Both the position numbers and the translations under genes were made by a program. The notes under the pieces were generated by a model, which saw only the letters and a program-made list of their open reading frames with translations, did not search any database and had not been told where the DNA came from. A DNA stretch of 64,000 nt from Caballeronia glathei (GTDB lineage: Bacteria > Pseudomonadota > Gammaproteobacteria > Burkholderiales > Burkholderiaceae). This document shows positions 8,973 to 17,590 of this stretch, one piece after another (the stretch's first letter is position 1; the number at the start of each line of letters is the position of its first letter). The stretch is taken from contig NZ_JFHC01000002.1 in assembly GCF_000698595.1 (NCBI RefSeq), positions 229,117 to 293,116 on the forward strand. The letters run 5' to 3'.

Positions 8973-10297
8973 GCAGCCTCCGCATGGGCCGCGGTCCGCG
9001 ACGGCGGCTGGCCGGCCGGCGCCACGGCCTGGCCCGGGCGTGGCGCGCGCCAGGTGCCCGCGATGAACGCGGTGCTCTCGTCGAGATCGCTGATCGACTG
9101 GCTCGTGTCGGTGATGAACACCGGGCCGCCTTGCGGCGTGCGCAGGCAGAACGTCATTTCGCGGGTCGGCTGGCCGTCGGCGGCGCGCAGCCAGCGGGCG
9201 CGGGCGCGCGCGCGGTCGTCGAGGGAGATGGCGGCGAGCACCGTGTCGAGGGTCGCGAACGCGTCGGGCGAGCGGCCCGTGATGCCTTCCAGATCGCCGC
9301 CCCATTCGAAGTGCCCGGTGCGCGTGTCGAGGCAGTACACGAGCTGGCCGCTGCCGGCGAGCGCGAGCTCCATGTTCGCGCGCCAGCGCGAGGCGCTGTC
9401 GAGCGCCTTTTCACGGTGGCTGCGAAGCGTGGTGATGAGCAGCACGAGCACCGACCCGACGCCGAGATAGAGCTGCACGCCGAGCAGCGACTCGTCGTCG
9501 GGCGTGCGGCCGAACGGGCCGTAGCCCGACGCGGTCTGGGAAAGCGCGATCAGCGCGAGCGCGAGCACGGAAATCACGCCGCCGCGTGCGCCCCACATCA
9601 GCGCGATCAGCGCGCAGAGCAACAGCGGCACGTAGCTCATGCCGATCAGCAGGTTGTCGCTCATGCTGCCGCCCGCCGCCGAGCCGAATACGACCAGGGC
9701 GCACGGCACGAGCGCGGCGAACGCGAGCGCGCCGATCACGCGTTCGGCCGTGCCGCGCATCGACTGGCGGCTCGGCCTGAAGCGCGCCCAGGCGGTGAAC
9801 ACCGGCGTCACGATGAAGATGCCGACCACGTGCGCGATCGCGCGCATCTGGAAGCCGGGCCAGAAGGCCGCGCCGCCCGGCGACAGGATCGCGTTGTTGA
9901 GCGCGCTCGCGAGGACGCTTTCGATGAGCGCCGCGAAAAACAGCGCCCGCAGGAAGTACAGCCCGTGCAGCGGCACCTGGGCGAAGCGGACCACGATCGC
10001 GAGCGCGATGCCCGGCGCCGCAATGGCGATGAGCGCGATGACCACCGAAAGCAGCAGATGGGCGCCCTGCAGCATGCCGAACAGGGTCTGGGCCGCGGCG
10101 AGGCCGATCATGACGGCCGGCCAGCCCTCGGGGCGGGTGAGCATGAGCGCCGCCATCGCGACGCCCGCGGGCAGCCAGATGGATGCGGCGTAGCCCGTTC
10201 CGGTCGCGAGAATCGCGGAGGCGTAGGCGGCGAAAAGGTAGGGGAGTGCCCAGAGAAGGCTGCTGATGAGGCCGCTGATTTGAGGGCGCTGGCGCAT
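8969..10297 (-). CDS. MASE1-domain membrane sensor with C-terminal PAS-like domain, no output domain
   Basis: A 442-residue protein. Residues 1-300 carry about eight hydrophobic segments and match the MASE1 integral membrane sensor pattern (ASIWLPAGVAMAALML, then ALNNAILSPGG). After a short helical linker (RSHREKALDSASRWRANME), residues about 315-415 look like a PAS domain (CLDTRTGHFEWGGDLEGITG). No GGDEF, EAL, kinase or HTH follows; the C-terminus is a Pro/Ala-rich tail. MASE1 normally fronts cyclases or kinases, so this is an atypical stand-alone form. Its stop overlaps the hydrolase-ACBP start as ATGA, so the two are co-translated and probably act together. Confidence 0.82.
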   Translation of the reverse strand: MRQRPQISGLISSLLWALPYLFAAYASAILATGTGYAASIWLPAGVAMAALMLTRPEGWPAVMIGLAAAQTLFGMLQGAHLLLSVVIALIAIAAPGIALAIVVRFAQVPLHGLYFLRALFFAALIESVLASALNNAILSPGGAAFWPGFQMRAIAHVVGIFIVTPVFTAWARFRPSRQSMRGTAERVIGALAFAALVPCALVVFGSAAGGSMSDNLLIGMSYVPLLLCALIALMWGARGGVISVLALALIALSQTASGYGPFGRTPDDESLLGVQLYLGVGSVLVLLITTLRSHREKALDSASRWRANMELALAGSGQLVYCLDTRTGHFEWGGDLEGITGRSPDAFATLDTVLAAISLDDRARARARWLRAADGQPTREMTFCLRTPQGGPVFITDTSQSISDLDESTAFIAGTWRAPRPGQAVAPAGQPPSRTAAHAEAA

Positions 10298-10574
10298 GGG
10301 AGGCTCGGCTGTGGATCGAACCGGCGAGGCTAGCCTTCCCTCTGGAACGGATGTATCAGAACTATCCGATTTTGAGAATAATTATCTAATTTAGGACAAA
10401 AACGGGATCATTCTGCTAAATGAGTGCCGTTGTCCGATCGACATTTTCCGCGCGGATTTCTAGAATCCGGCCTCGCCTGATGCGCGCGGCAGCTTGTTCC
10501 CGTCGCGCTGCCTCGTCCGCTTCGTCTCCCTCGTCCATCGCCCGCTTGCGTAATTCGTTGCGCATCACCGTTCC

Positions 10575-12854
10575 ATGCGCAAAGCCGTACTGCTATTCAC
10601 CGTCCTGCTCGCGTTCGCCTTGCTCGGCTGCTTCCCGAATGCGTTCGCCAGTCCAGCGGCGCCAGCCGCTACGGACGGCCCGCATCGCCCGCGCATCGCG
10701 CTCGTCCTGTCGGGCGGCGGCGCGCGCGGCTACGCGCACATCGGCGTGCTGAAGACGCTCGAGTCGCTGCGCGTTCCGATCGACATGGTGGTCGGCACGA
10801 GCATGGGGGCGGTGGTGGGCGGCCTGTACGCGTCGGGCCTGCCGGCCGAGGAACTGGAGCGCCGCGTGTCGGCGACGAACCTGGGCGAGGTCGCGTTCGA
10901 CCGCATCCGCCGCTCGAGCCTGCCGCAGTCGCTGCGCGAGGACGAGGCCGAGTATCCGATCTCGATGTCGGCCGGTATCGACGACACCGGCAAGCTCAAG
11001 CTGCCCAAGGGCTTCGTACGGGCCAACTCGTTCCTCGCGCTGATGCAGGAGTGGACCGCGCCGGTGCCGACGGCCGGGTCGTTCGACGATCTGGCGATTC
11101 CGTTTCGCGCGATCGCGACCGATCTCGAAACCGGCGAACGCGTGGTGTTCGACCACGGTTCGCTGCCGGTCGCGATCCGGGCGAGCATGGCCGCGCCGGG
11201 CCTCTTCTCGCCGATCGAGGTGAACGGCCGCACGCTCGTGGACGGCGGCCTGACCGACAACCTGCCTGTCGACGTCGCCCGCGACCTTGGCGCGGACATC
11301 GTGATCGCGGTGGACATCGGCACGCCGCTTAAGAAACGCGGCGCGATCAACTCCCCGGCCGACGTGGCGCAGCAGATGGTCGGCATCCTGATCGGTCAGA
11401 ACGTGAAGGCGCAGCGCGACTCGCTCGGCTCAGGCGACATCCTGATCCGCCCCGACCTCGGCGATATCACCTTCACGGATTTCACCCGCGCGCCGGAAGC
11501 GATCGCAAGCGGCAGCGCCGCCGCCGAAGCGCTCGCCACGCGCCTCGACGCGCTTGCGCTCACGCGCGAGGACTACGCCGCGTATCGCGCGCAACATGCG
11601 CCGAGGCCAGGCGCGCGCGCGGGCGCCACGATCGACGACATCGCGGTGGACAGCCGCGGCAGCGTGCCGCCGGGCTATGTGAAGCGCTATCTGAGCGTGA
11701 AGAAGGGCGACGCCTACGATGCGCGGGACATCAACCGGCAACTCGAAACGCTCGCGACGACCGGTTATTTCGAGAGCGTCACGCACGATTTCGTCAACGA
11801 AAACGGCGTGAACCGGCTGCGCGTCCATGCGCAGGAGAAGCAGTGGGGGCCGAATTTCCTGTTGTTCGGCCTCGGCGTATCGACCGATTTCAACGGCAGC
11901 GGCGGCTTCGTGCTCAACGTGGGGCACCGGCGGCCGTGGATCACGGCGTCGGGACTCGAATGGCGCAACGACGTGAAGCTCGGCACCGAGGATCTGCTGT
12001 TCCACACGGAATTGCGCCAGCCGGTGTTCAAGCGCTTCGGGTATTACGTCGCGCCGTATGTGCAGGTGTCGCAACGTTTCGTCAACTACTACGACGGCTT
12101 CGAGCAGATCGGCCCCAGCAAGCGTCCGGTGCTGCGAACCCGCAATATCGAGGCGAAGACCGGCGTCGATTTCGCCGTGCCGATCGCGCGGCTGGGGGAG
12201 TTGCGGCTGGGCGTGGGCGCGTCGGTGATCAACCGGCAGGTGACGCAAAGCGTGCTGGTCTTCGATGCCGACGGAAATCCCTCTTCGGTCGCGCCGACGA
12301 TTCCCGCCGAAAAGCAGACGTTCGCGCGAGCCCAGGTCGTCATCGATCAGCTGGATAACGCGCTGTTCCCGCGCGCGGGGTTTTACGTGAAGGCGGAGGC
12401 CGCGAAGTCTTTCTTGTCGAACCAGCACGACTATCAGTTTGCGCACATCACCGCCACCGGCGCGGCGAGCTTCGGGCGCCACAGCTTCAACGCGACGCTC
12501 GAGGGCGGCGCGTCGACGCATTCGAGCTCGCCGTTCTCGCTCGGGGGATTCCGCCATCTGGCGGCTTATGGTGTCAACCAGTTCACCGGCAACTACGTCA
12601 AGTACGGCCAGTTGACGTACCAGTATCAGATCGCGTCGCCGAACGGTCAGATCGTGCGCGATCTCTATCTCGGCACGACGGGGGAGATCGGCAGTGTCGC
12701 GATTTCCGCGTCGGCGCTCAATCGCGAGCCGCTCAAGAAGAGCCTGAGCGTGTTCATCGGCACGGTGACGGCGTTCGGCCCCGCGTACGTGGGCTTCGCG
12801 GTGGCGCCGCAAGGGCAGAGCAGCCTGTACTTCCAGTTCGGCGCCAGTTTCTGA
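10575..12854 (+). CDS. patatin-like phospholipase autotransporter, PlpD type (type Vd secretion)
   Basis: A 759-residue exported protein. A signal peptide (residues 1-25, ALLGCFPNAFA) precedes a patatin lipase domain with oxyanion motif SGGGARG near 44-50, nucleophile elbow GTSMG near 74-78 (catalytic Ser about 76), and DGGLTDN near 222 supplying Asp of the Ser-Asp dyad. Residues about 355-430 form a POTRA-like domain (IDDIAVDSRGSVPPGYVKRYL). The rest is an Omp85/BamA-type beta-barrel ending in Phe (YFQFGASF), the BAM recognition signature. This is the architecture of Pseudomonas PlpD, whose lipase domain is delivered through its own barrel. GCF in the signal peptide is a weak lipobox alternative. 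Confidence 0.92.
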   Translation: MRKAVLLFTVLLAFALLGCFPNAFASPAAPAATDGPHRPRIALVLSGGGARGYAHIGVLKTLESLRVPIDMVVGTSMGAVVGGLYASGLPAEELERRVSATNLGEVAFDRIRRSSLPQSLREDEAEYPISMSAGIDDTGKLKLPKGFVRANSFLALMQEWTAPVPTAGSFDDLAIPFRAIATDLETGERVVFDHGSLPVAIRASMAAPGLFSPIEVNGRTLVDGGLTDNLPVDVARDLGADIVIAVDIGTPLKKRGAINSPADVAQQMVGILIGQNVKAQRDSLGSGDILIRPDLGDITFTDFTRAPEAIASGSAAAEALATRLDALALTREDYAAYRAQHAPRPGARAGATIDDIAVDSRGSVPPGYVKRYLSVKKGDAYDARDINRQLETLATTGYFESVTHDFVNENGVNRLRVHAQEKQWGPNFLLFGLGVSTDFNGSGGFVLNVGHRRPWITASGLEWRNDVKLGTEDLLFHTELRQPVFKRFGYYVAPYVQVSQRFVNYYDGFEQIGPSKRPVLRTRNIEAKTGVDFAVPIARLGELRLGVGASVINRQVTQSVLVFDADGNPSSVAPTIPAEKQTFARAQVVIDQLDNALFPRAGFYVKAEAAKSFLSNQHDYQFAHITATGAASFGRHSFNATLEGGASTHSSSPFSLGGFRHLAAYGVNQFTGNYVKYGQLTYQYQIASPNGQIVRDLYLGTTGEIGSVAISASALNREPLKKSLSVFIGTVTAFGPAYVGFAVAPQGQSSLYFQFGASF

Positions 12855-12863
12855 CGCGGCAAT

Positions 12864-12899
12864 AAAAAACGGTGCGATACCCTTTCGGGCACCGCACCG
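12864..12899 (-). terminator. rho-independent terminator of the porin gene
   Basis: Stem CGGTGCG / CGCACCG with an inner partial CCC/GGG pairing, followed on the minus strand by TTTTTTATT. It lies between the convergent patatin and porin genes. Confidence 0.75.
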
Positions 12900-12959
12900 A
12901 TACGCGCCTCTCGCAGCAGCGTGAAAACTCTCTGAAACTTTTTTTCCGGGACCCGCTGA

Positions 12960-14114
12960 TTAGAACGAGTGCTGGATACCCGCGTACACGCCCGTCTGGC
13001 TGTGGCCGGCGAACGGGTTGTCGGTTGCGGCGTTCGTGCCGAAGTTGTTGGCGTTCAGGCCGTAGTTGGCCGTCTTGCTGTTCTGCACCGTCGCGACCTG
13101 GAGGTCGAGCAGCGTGCGCTTGGACAGGTTGTACGAGCCGCCGACCGTGTAGATCGTCGCATTGCCGGCGCCGTTGTTGCCGTTCACGTGGTAGACGGCC
13201 GCGATCAGCGCGGCTGCCGGCGTGGCTTGCCACGTCACGCCGCCCCATTCGTGGTCGAGCGTGGTCGGCTGGCCGGGCAGCTGGCCCGTCATGCCCGAGC
13301 TGCGGATCGCCTGATAGGCTGCCTGGATCTTGAACTGGCCGAGGAACACGTTGACCGCTGCCGTGTATTCGCGCGAGAACGCGTACACGCCGGCTCCGGA
13401 GTTCGCCGAGTTCACCGGGTCGTAGTTGCCGCCGAGCGTACCGTTGGCCGGGTTGCGGATTTCGTCGTACATGGCGCGGACCTGGAAGATCGGTGCCGTG
13501 TAGGTGACCTGCAGACCGCCTTCGCGGCCTTGCGGCGTCGTGCCGTTACCGTTCCAGTTCGTGGCGTTCGACAGAGCGTACTGGCCGTACACGTCAAAGC
13601 CGTAGAGCTTGGGCGACTGGTACGAAATGTTGTTGCTCGATTGCGGCCAGTTGCGGCCACGCACCAGCGACGCCGACGACCAGTTCGACTGGCCGAACGG
13701 ATCGAAGTCCCACACGCCGTTCGCGATGAAGAGCTCGCGGCCCAACAGCAGCGTACCGAACTGGTTGCTCGCGATACCGACGGTTGCCCAGCGATTGAAG
13801 ATGCCGTTGTTGCCCGGGCCCTGACCCGTCATGGTGTTGAAGCTGCCTTCCAACTGGAACACGGCCTTGTAGCCGCCGCCCAGGTCTTCAGCGCCCTTCA
13901 AGCCCCAGAGGCTCGTGCCCCAGTCGCCGCTTTCCGCGCGGAAACGGTGCGAGCTGCCGGTGGCGGGACCGCTGCCTGCGCCAGTCGGCCCGGTCGGCAC
14001 GCCGTTCATGTATTCCAGCCCCGCGTCCAGGCGGCCGTACAGCGTCACGCTGCTTTGAGCGTGGGCCGCAGCGCCCACCGTCAGCAGCGATGCCGCGAGC
14101 AAAGCTTTCTTCAT
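12960..14114 (-). CDS. outer membrane porin, Gram-negative OmpC-type (Burkholderia porin family)
   Basis: A 384-residue trimeric-type general porin. The signal peptide MKKALLAASLLTVGAAAHA is followed by QSSVTLYGRLDAGLEY, the standard mature start of beta-proteobacterial porins, and the chain ends VYAGIQHSF with the C-terminal Phe needed for barrel insertion. A GGAGG site lies just upstream of tandem ATGs at 14117 and 14114; the second has better spacing. The open frame upstream to 14381 lacks a ribosome site and is rejected. The promoter region contains a HexR-like and a possible OmpR-like element, suggesting carbon and envelope control. Confidence 0.95.
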   Translation of the reverse strand: MKKALLAASLLTVGAAAHAQSSVTLYGRLDAGLEYMNGVPTGPTGAGSGPATGSSHRFRAESGDWGTSLWGLKGAEDLGGGYKAVFQLEGSFNTMTGQGPGNNGIFNRWATVGIASNQFGTLLLGRELFIANGVWDFDPFGQSNWSSASLVRGRNWPQSSNNISYQSPKLYGFDVYGQYALSNATNWNGNGTTPQGREGGLQVTYTAPIFQVRAMYDEIRNPANGTLGGNYDPVNSANSGAGVYAFSREYTAAVNVFLGQFKIQAAYQAIRSSGMTGQLPGQPTTLDHEWGGVTWQATPAAALIAAVYHVNGNNGAGNATIYTVGGSYNLSKRTLLDLQVATVQNSKTANYGLNANNFGTNAATDNPFAGHSQTGVYAGIQHSF

Positions 14115-14304
14115 CATCTCCTCCAACCCTGTCAAAAAAAGGAACCCAAGTGCCGCCGTGTGGTCCGGTGCTGGTGCACCCAACCGGAAATCGATTTCAG
14201 AGGGAATGACACGCGACTGGCCGCTACGTCTCTTGTGATTCGCGCCTGTGGGTGGCGCGAATGTGACCGCCGACCATAGGGTCCGGTGTCTCCTCAGTTC
14301 TTTT

Positions 14305-14319
14305 TGAAGTAAAACTACT
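14305..14319. promoter_or_regulatory. candidate HexR site upstream of the porin gene
   Basis: TGAAGTAAAACTACT matches the HexR consensus TGTARTWWWAYTACA at 13 of 15 positions, including all of the AGTAAAACTAC core, and lies about 190 bases upstream of the porin ATG. The outer half-sites are imperfect, so affinity may be lower than at zwf. Confidence 0.4.
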
Positions 14320-14605
14320 TTTTGTGAACTTCGTTTTGGTACTTTGGTTACTAATTTAGCAAAATACGTTTTTCCCGCCAAAGAAATTTGCGGATTCCTA
14401 CTTTTGTGTCTCGTAAATGCAATGCCGATGCAGTGTGTTCACTTTGTGGCGCGTTGCATAAACGGCGCAAACCCTTGTCGGAAAAGGTTTTTATCGATAT
14501 GTAAGCTTTGAGTTAAGGAATGACTCTATTGACTGAAGGGAGCGTGGGGGCTAGGCCGGAACACGCCGGATAGACGGCAACCGGCCTGACCAAATCGGCG
14601 GGCGT

Positions 14606-14629
14606 AAAAAAAGCGCCTTGCGGCGCTTT
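14606..14629 (-). terminator. rho-independent terminator of the amino acid ABC operon
   Basis: Stem AAAGCGCC / GGCGCTTT with a TTGC loop, followed on the minus strand by seven T residues, just downstream of the ATPase gene. Confidence 0.88.
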
Positions 14630-14659
14630 CTGGTTTTTGTAGCAAGACAACATCGCATG

Positions 14660-15439
14660 TCACTTCAGGCTGCCCGAAAGGAACTGCCGCAGACGCTCGC
14701 TTCGGGTGTTGCCGAAGACTTCGTCCGGGTGGCCTTCCTCCTCGATGCGCCCCTGATGCAGGAACACCACGTGGTTCGACACATTCCGTGCGAACGCCAT
14801 TTCATGCGTGACGACGATCATCGTGCGGCCTTCCTCGGCGAGCGTCTGCATCACCTTCAGCACCTCGCCGACGAGTTCCGGATCGAGCGCGGAGGTGGGT
14901 TCGTCGAAGAGCATCACGTCGGGGTGCATCGCGAGCGCGCGGGCGATCGCGACGCGCTGCTGCTGGCCCCCCGACAAATGCGACGGATACTGCTTCTCCA
15001 CGCGCGGCGCGAGTCCGACCTTTTCGAGATACAGGCGGGCGCGGTCCTCGGCGTCCTTCTTCGAGAGCCCGAGCACGTTCACCGGCGCCTCGGTCACGTT
15101 CTCCAGCACGTTCATGTGCGACCAGAGGTTGAAGTGCTGGAAGACCATTGAGAGCTTCGAGCGCACCTGGCGCAACTGTTTCTGGTCGGCCACCTTGAGC
15201 GCGCCCGTCTTGTCCTTCATCGTGCGCACTTCCTGGCCGTCGACGAAAATGCGCCCCTGGTTCGGCTGCTCCAGAAAGTTGATACAGCGCAGCATCGTGC
15301 TCTTGCCGGAGCCGGACGAGCCGATGATGCTGATCACGTCGCCGGCTTTCGCCTTCAGCGACACGCCCTTCAACACTTCGTTGCTGCCGTACTGCTTGTG
15401 CAGGTCGTCGACGAAAAGCTTTTGCATCTGTGCATTCAT
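14660..15439 (-). CDS. polar amino acid ABC transporter ATP-binding protein, HisP/ArtP type
   Basis: A 259-residue ATPase. Walker [11 protein letters not shown]-loop region [10 protein letters not shown], signature LSGGQQQR and Walker [15 protein letters not shown] are all intact, so it is catalytically complete. It closes the operon formed by the binding-protein remnant and two permeases. The family members power uptake of histidine, lysine, arginine or ornithine; the specificity here cannot be read because the binding protein is truncated. AGGA before 15439 supports the start; MQKLF at 15427 is an alternative. Confidence 0.93.
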   Translation of the reverse strand: MNAQMQKLFVDDLHKQYGSNEVLKGVSLKAKAGDVISIIGSSGSGKSTMLRCINFLEQPNQGRIFVDGQEVRTMKDKTGALKVADQKQLRQVRSKLSMVFQHFNLWSHMNVLENVTEAPVNVLGLSKKDAEDRARLYLEKVGLAPRVEKQYPSHLSGGQQQRVAIARALAMHPDVMLFDEPTSALDPELVGEVLKVMQTLAEEGRTMIVVTHEMAFARNVSNHVVFLHQGRIEEEGHPDEVFGNTRSERLRQFLSGSLK

Positions 15440-15455
15440 GTGCGGTCCTGGGAGG

Positions 15456-16169
15456 CTATTTACCCTGCGGCCGCAGGTACGCGAGCCAGCGATGCTCGGC
15501 CCGGCGGAACAGCCACACGAGCGCGAACGAAATCACGAGATAGAGCAGGGCGGCGATGCCGAACGCCTCGAACGAACGATACGTGGCCGAATTCACGTCG
15601 CGGGCGATCTTAAGGATGTCCGGCACCGTCGCCGTGAAGGCGACCGTCGTGGCGTGCAGCATCAGGATCACTTCGTTGCTGTAGTAGGGCAGCGCGCGCC
15701 TGAGCGCCGAGGGCAGGATCACGCGCCGGTACAGCGTGAAGCCCGACATGCCGTACGCGCGCGCCGCCTCGATCTCGCCGTAGGGCGTCGCCTTGATCGC
15801 GCCGGCGAAGATTTCGGTGGTGTACGCGCAGGTGTTCAGCGTGAACGCGAGCAGCGTGCAGTTCATGCCGTTGCGGAAGAACTCGTTGAGCAGCATGTGG
15901 TCGCGCACCACCTGCAGGCTGTAGAGGCCGGTGTAGCAGAGCAGCAGCTGCACATAGAGCGGCGTGCCGCGGAAGATATATGTATACAGCCACACGCCGC
16001 GCGACAGGATCTTGTTTTTCGAGACGCGCGCTACGGCGAGCGGCACCGAAAGACAGAAACCGAGCGCGATCGACACCACCAGCAGCCACATCGTGATGGC
16101 GAGGCCGGTGATGCGGTAGCCGTCCGTGAAGAGATAGTTCTTCCAGTATTCCTGGATGATTTCGAGCAT
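15456..16169 (-). CDS. polar amino acid ABC transporter permease, HisM type
   Basis: A 237-residue inner membrane protein with about five hydrophobic segments. The EAA-type loop reads [23 protein letters not shown] in its conserved core (EAARAYGM ... VILP), typical of HisM/ArtM permeases. The ATG at 16169 follows the HisQ gene stop by about 20 bases and the HisP gene lies 16 bases downstream. It pairs with the HisQ-type subunit to form the channel. Confidence 0.92.
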   Translation of the reverse strand: MLEIIQEYWKNYLFTDGYRITGLAITMWLLVVSIALGFCLSVPLAVARVSKNKILSRGVWLYTYIFRGTPLYVQLLLCYTGLYSLQVVRDHMLLNEFFRNGMNCTLLAFTLNTCAYTTEIFAGAIKATPYGEIEAARAYGMSGFTLYRRVILPSALRRALPYYSNEVILMLHATTVAFTATVPDILKIARDVNSATYRSFEAFGIAALLYLVISFALVWLFRRAEHRWLAYLRPQGK

Positions 16170-16188
16170 GAGGTCCGCCGCTTGGGGT

Positions 16189-16878
16189 CTACAGGTCTGC
16201 CTTGCGCACGCCGATCGAATAGCGGCGTTCCAGCCAGATCAGCACGAGATTCGAGAGGGTGGTGATCGCGAGGTAGATCGCGCCGGCGAGCAGCGTGAAG
16301 AAGAAAAAGCGCAGGGTGCCCTTGCCGGCGTCCTGCGAAGCCTTCACGACGTCGGCGAGGCCGATGATCGACACGAGCGCCGTCGCCTTCACCATCACCT
16401 GCCAGTTGTTGCCGATGCCGGGCAGCGCGAAGCGCATCATCTGCGGGAACATGATGCGCGAGAACGTCTGCCACGGCGTCATGCCGTAGGCGGCGCCCGC
16501 TTCCAGCTGCCCGCGCGGCACGGAAAGAAACGCGCCGCGGAAGGTTTCGGTGAAATACGCGCCGTAGATGAAGCCGAGCACGAGGATGCCGGCGAGAAAC
16601 GGATCGATGTCGATCTGGTCCAGGCCCATGAGGTCGGTGAGATCGTTCAGCCAGATCTGGATGCTGTAGAAGAGCAGCAGCATCAGCACGAGATCCGGGA
16701 CGCCGCGAATGAGCGTCGTATACAGCGTGCCGATGCCCGACGAAATGCGGTTCCGGGAGAGCTTCGCGGCCGCGCCGATGAGGCCGATCACGAAAGCGAA
16801 CGCGAGCGAGAGCACCGCCAGTTTGACGGTTTGCCAAGTGCCCGCGAGAATCAGCGGCCCGTAGCCTTGCAGAAACAT
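16189..16878 (-). CDS. polar amino acid ABC transporter permease, HisQ type
   Basis: A 229-residue inner membrane protein beginning MFLQGYGPLILAGTWQTVK, the recognisable HisQ start, with the loop LEAGAAYGM ... IMFPQMMRFALPG. It is intact and sits 85 bases downstream of the binding-protein remnant. HisQ and HisM form the heterodimeric channel fed by a periplasmic binding protein, which this operon no longer supplies in complete form. Confidence 0.92.
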   Translation of the reverse strand: MFLQGYGPLILAGTWQTVKLAVLSLAFAFVIGLIGAAAKLSRNRISSGIGTLYTTLIRGVPDLVLMLLLFYSIQIWLNDLTDLMGLDQIDIDPFLAGILVLGFIYGAYFTETFRGAFLSVPRGQLEAGAAYGMTPWQTFSRIMFPQMMRFALPGIGNNWQVMVKATALVSIIGLADVVKASQDAGKGTLRFFFFTLLAGAIYLAITTLSNLVLIWLERRYSIGVRKADL

Positions 16879-16963
16879 GGTGATTCCTTGATGACGTGCG
16901 CTGTGCCGCCCGATGGACGGCGCGCGTCCCCTGCCGTGTCAGCAGCGGCTGCGCGCCATGGCG

Positions 16964-17131
16964 CTACTTGTCCGAATAGATCGCGAAGTCGAAGTGTCTG
17001 TCTTCAGCCTTCTTGAACGTGCCGTCCCGATGGACCCCGGCGATCGCCTGATTGAACGCCGTCTTCCAGTCCTTTGCCGCGGCGCCCGCGGCCACGGGGG
17101 CCAGCGCGACGCACAGAGCGAGCTTCTTCAT
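16964..17131 (-). pseudogene. internally deleted amino acid ABC substrate-binding protein (remnant)
   Basis: A 55-codon frame at the place where the binding-protein gene of a HisJQMP operon belongs. It begins MKKLALCVALAPVAAGAAA, a signal peptide, and continues at once into AFNQAIAGVHRDGTFKKAEDRHFDFAIYSDK in the order of the C-terminal helix and tail of HisJ-like proteins (AFNQAIAGVHRDGTF ... YFDF-like HFDFAIY). The roughly 200 ligand-binding residues between are missing without a frameshift. A TTGAGGAGAAAC ribosome site is intact. The simplest reading is an in-frame internal deletion; a deliberate 55-residue exported peptide is the less likely alternative. Confidence 0.75.
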
Positions 17132-17590
17132 GTTTCTCCTCAATCGGACGGATCGCCGCCCGGCGGGTCTTCAAGCTTCGACCGGGCACGGGGCGCCGAC
17201 GGTCGATATTCTAGGCTTTCAAAATTGGGGCACGGTGTTTTTGCGACACGCTCCGGGGCTTGTTCGGCCTTGTTGGGCCTTGCACTGGCTCGTTCCGGCC
17301 GCCTCGGAGCTTTCAGCGCCGCTTTTGCGCCGCTTTCGCGTCTCCGCCCGTGCCATTCATTCACCGCCGGGGCCGCACGAAGCCGCGCCGGGAAAGCCGC
17401 GCCGCCCGCTGCCCGGGCGCCAGCGCCGAAAAGCGCGGTATTTTACCCGAAGCCGCCCGCCGCGCCAGCGCTCCCGGATTGCTTCGATTACGTCCGTTTT
17501 CAGGACGGTGTAGTGCCGTCGCACCGGTTGTTCGGCGCCGTGTCCGCCCTTACATTCGATCCATCGCAAAAATCAACCGGGAGAACCGAG
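17132..17590. promoter_or_regulatory. divergent intergenic region, amino acid ABC operon / pirin gene
   Basis: 459 bases between divergent starts. I see no coding pattern that I trust; the frames here are GC-rich and lack motifs. TTTCAAAATTGGGG near 17216 is the only AT-richer patch and may be part of the operon promoter. No palindromic operator is evident. Confidence 0.45.

Larger units (their letters stand above)
14115..14659. promoter_or_regulatory. intergenic region with porin promoter and amino acid operon terminator
   Basis: 545 bases without a gene. The part from 14300 to 14530 is strikingly AT-rich for this genome, as expected for a strong porin promoter and leader, and carries a HexR-like palindrome (14305-14319) and an OmpR-like stretch at 14334-14356 (TTTTGGTACTTTGGTTAC). 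The far end holds the terminator of the amino acid ABC operon. Confidence 0.65.

Noticed and set aside
17132..17590. Frames upstream of the pirin gene, including an in-frame extension of pirin to 16913
   Set aside because: The extension is Arg/Ala/Pro-rich without homology, and the pirin start at 17591 has a proper ribosome site.
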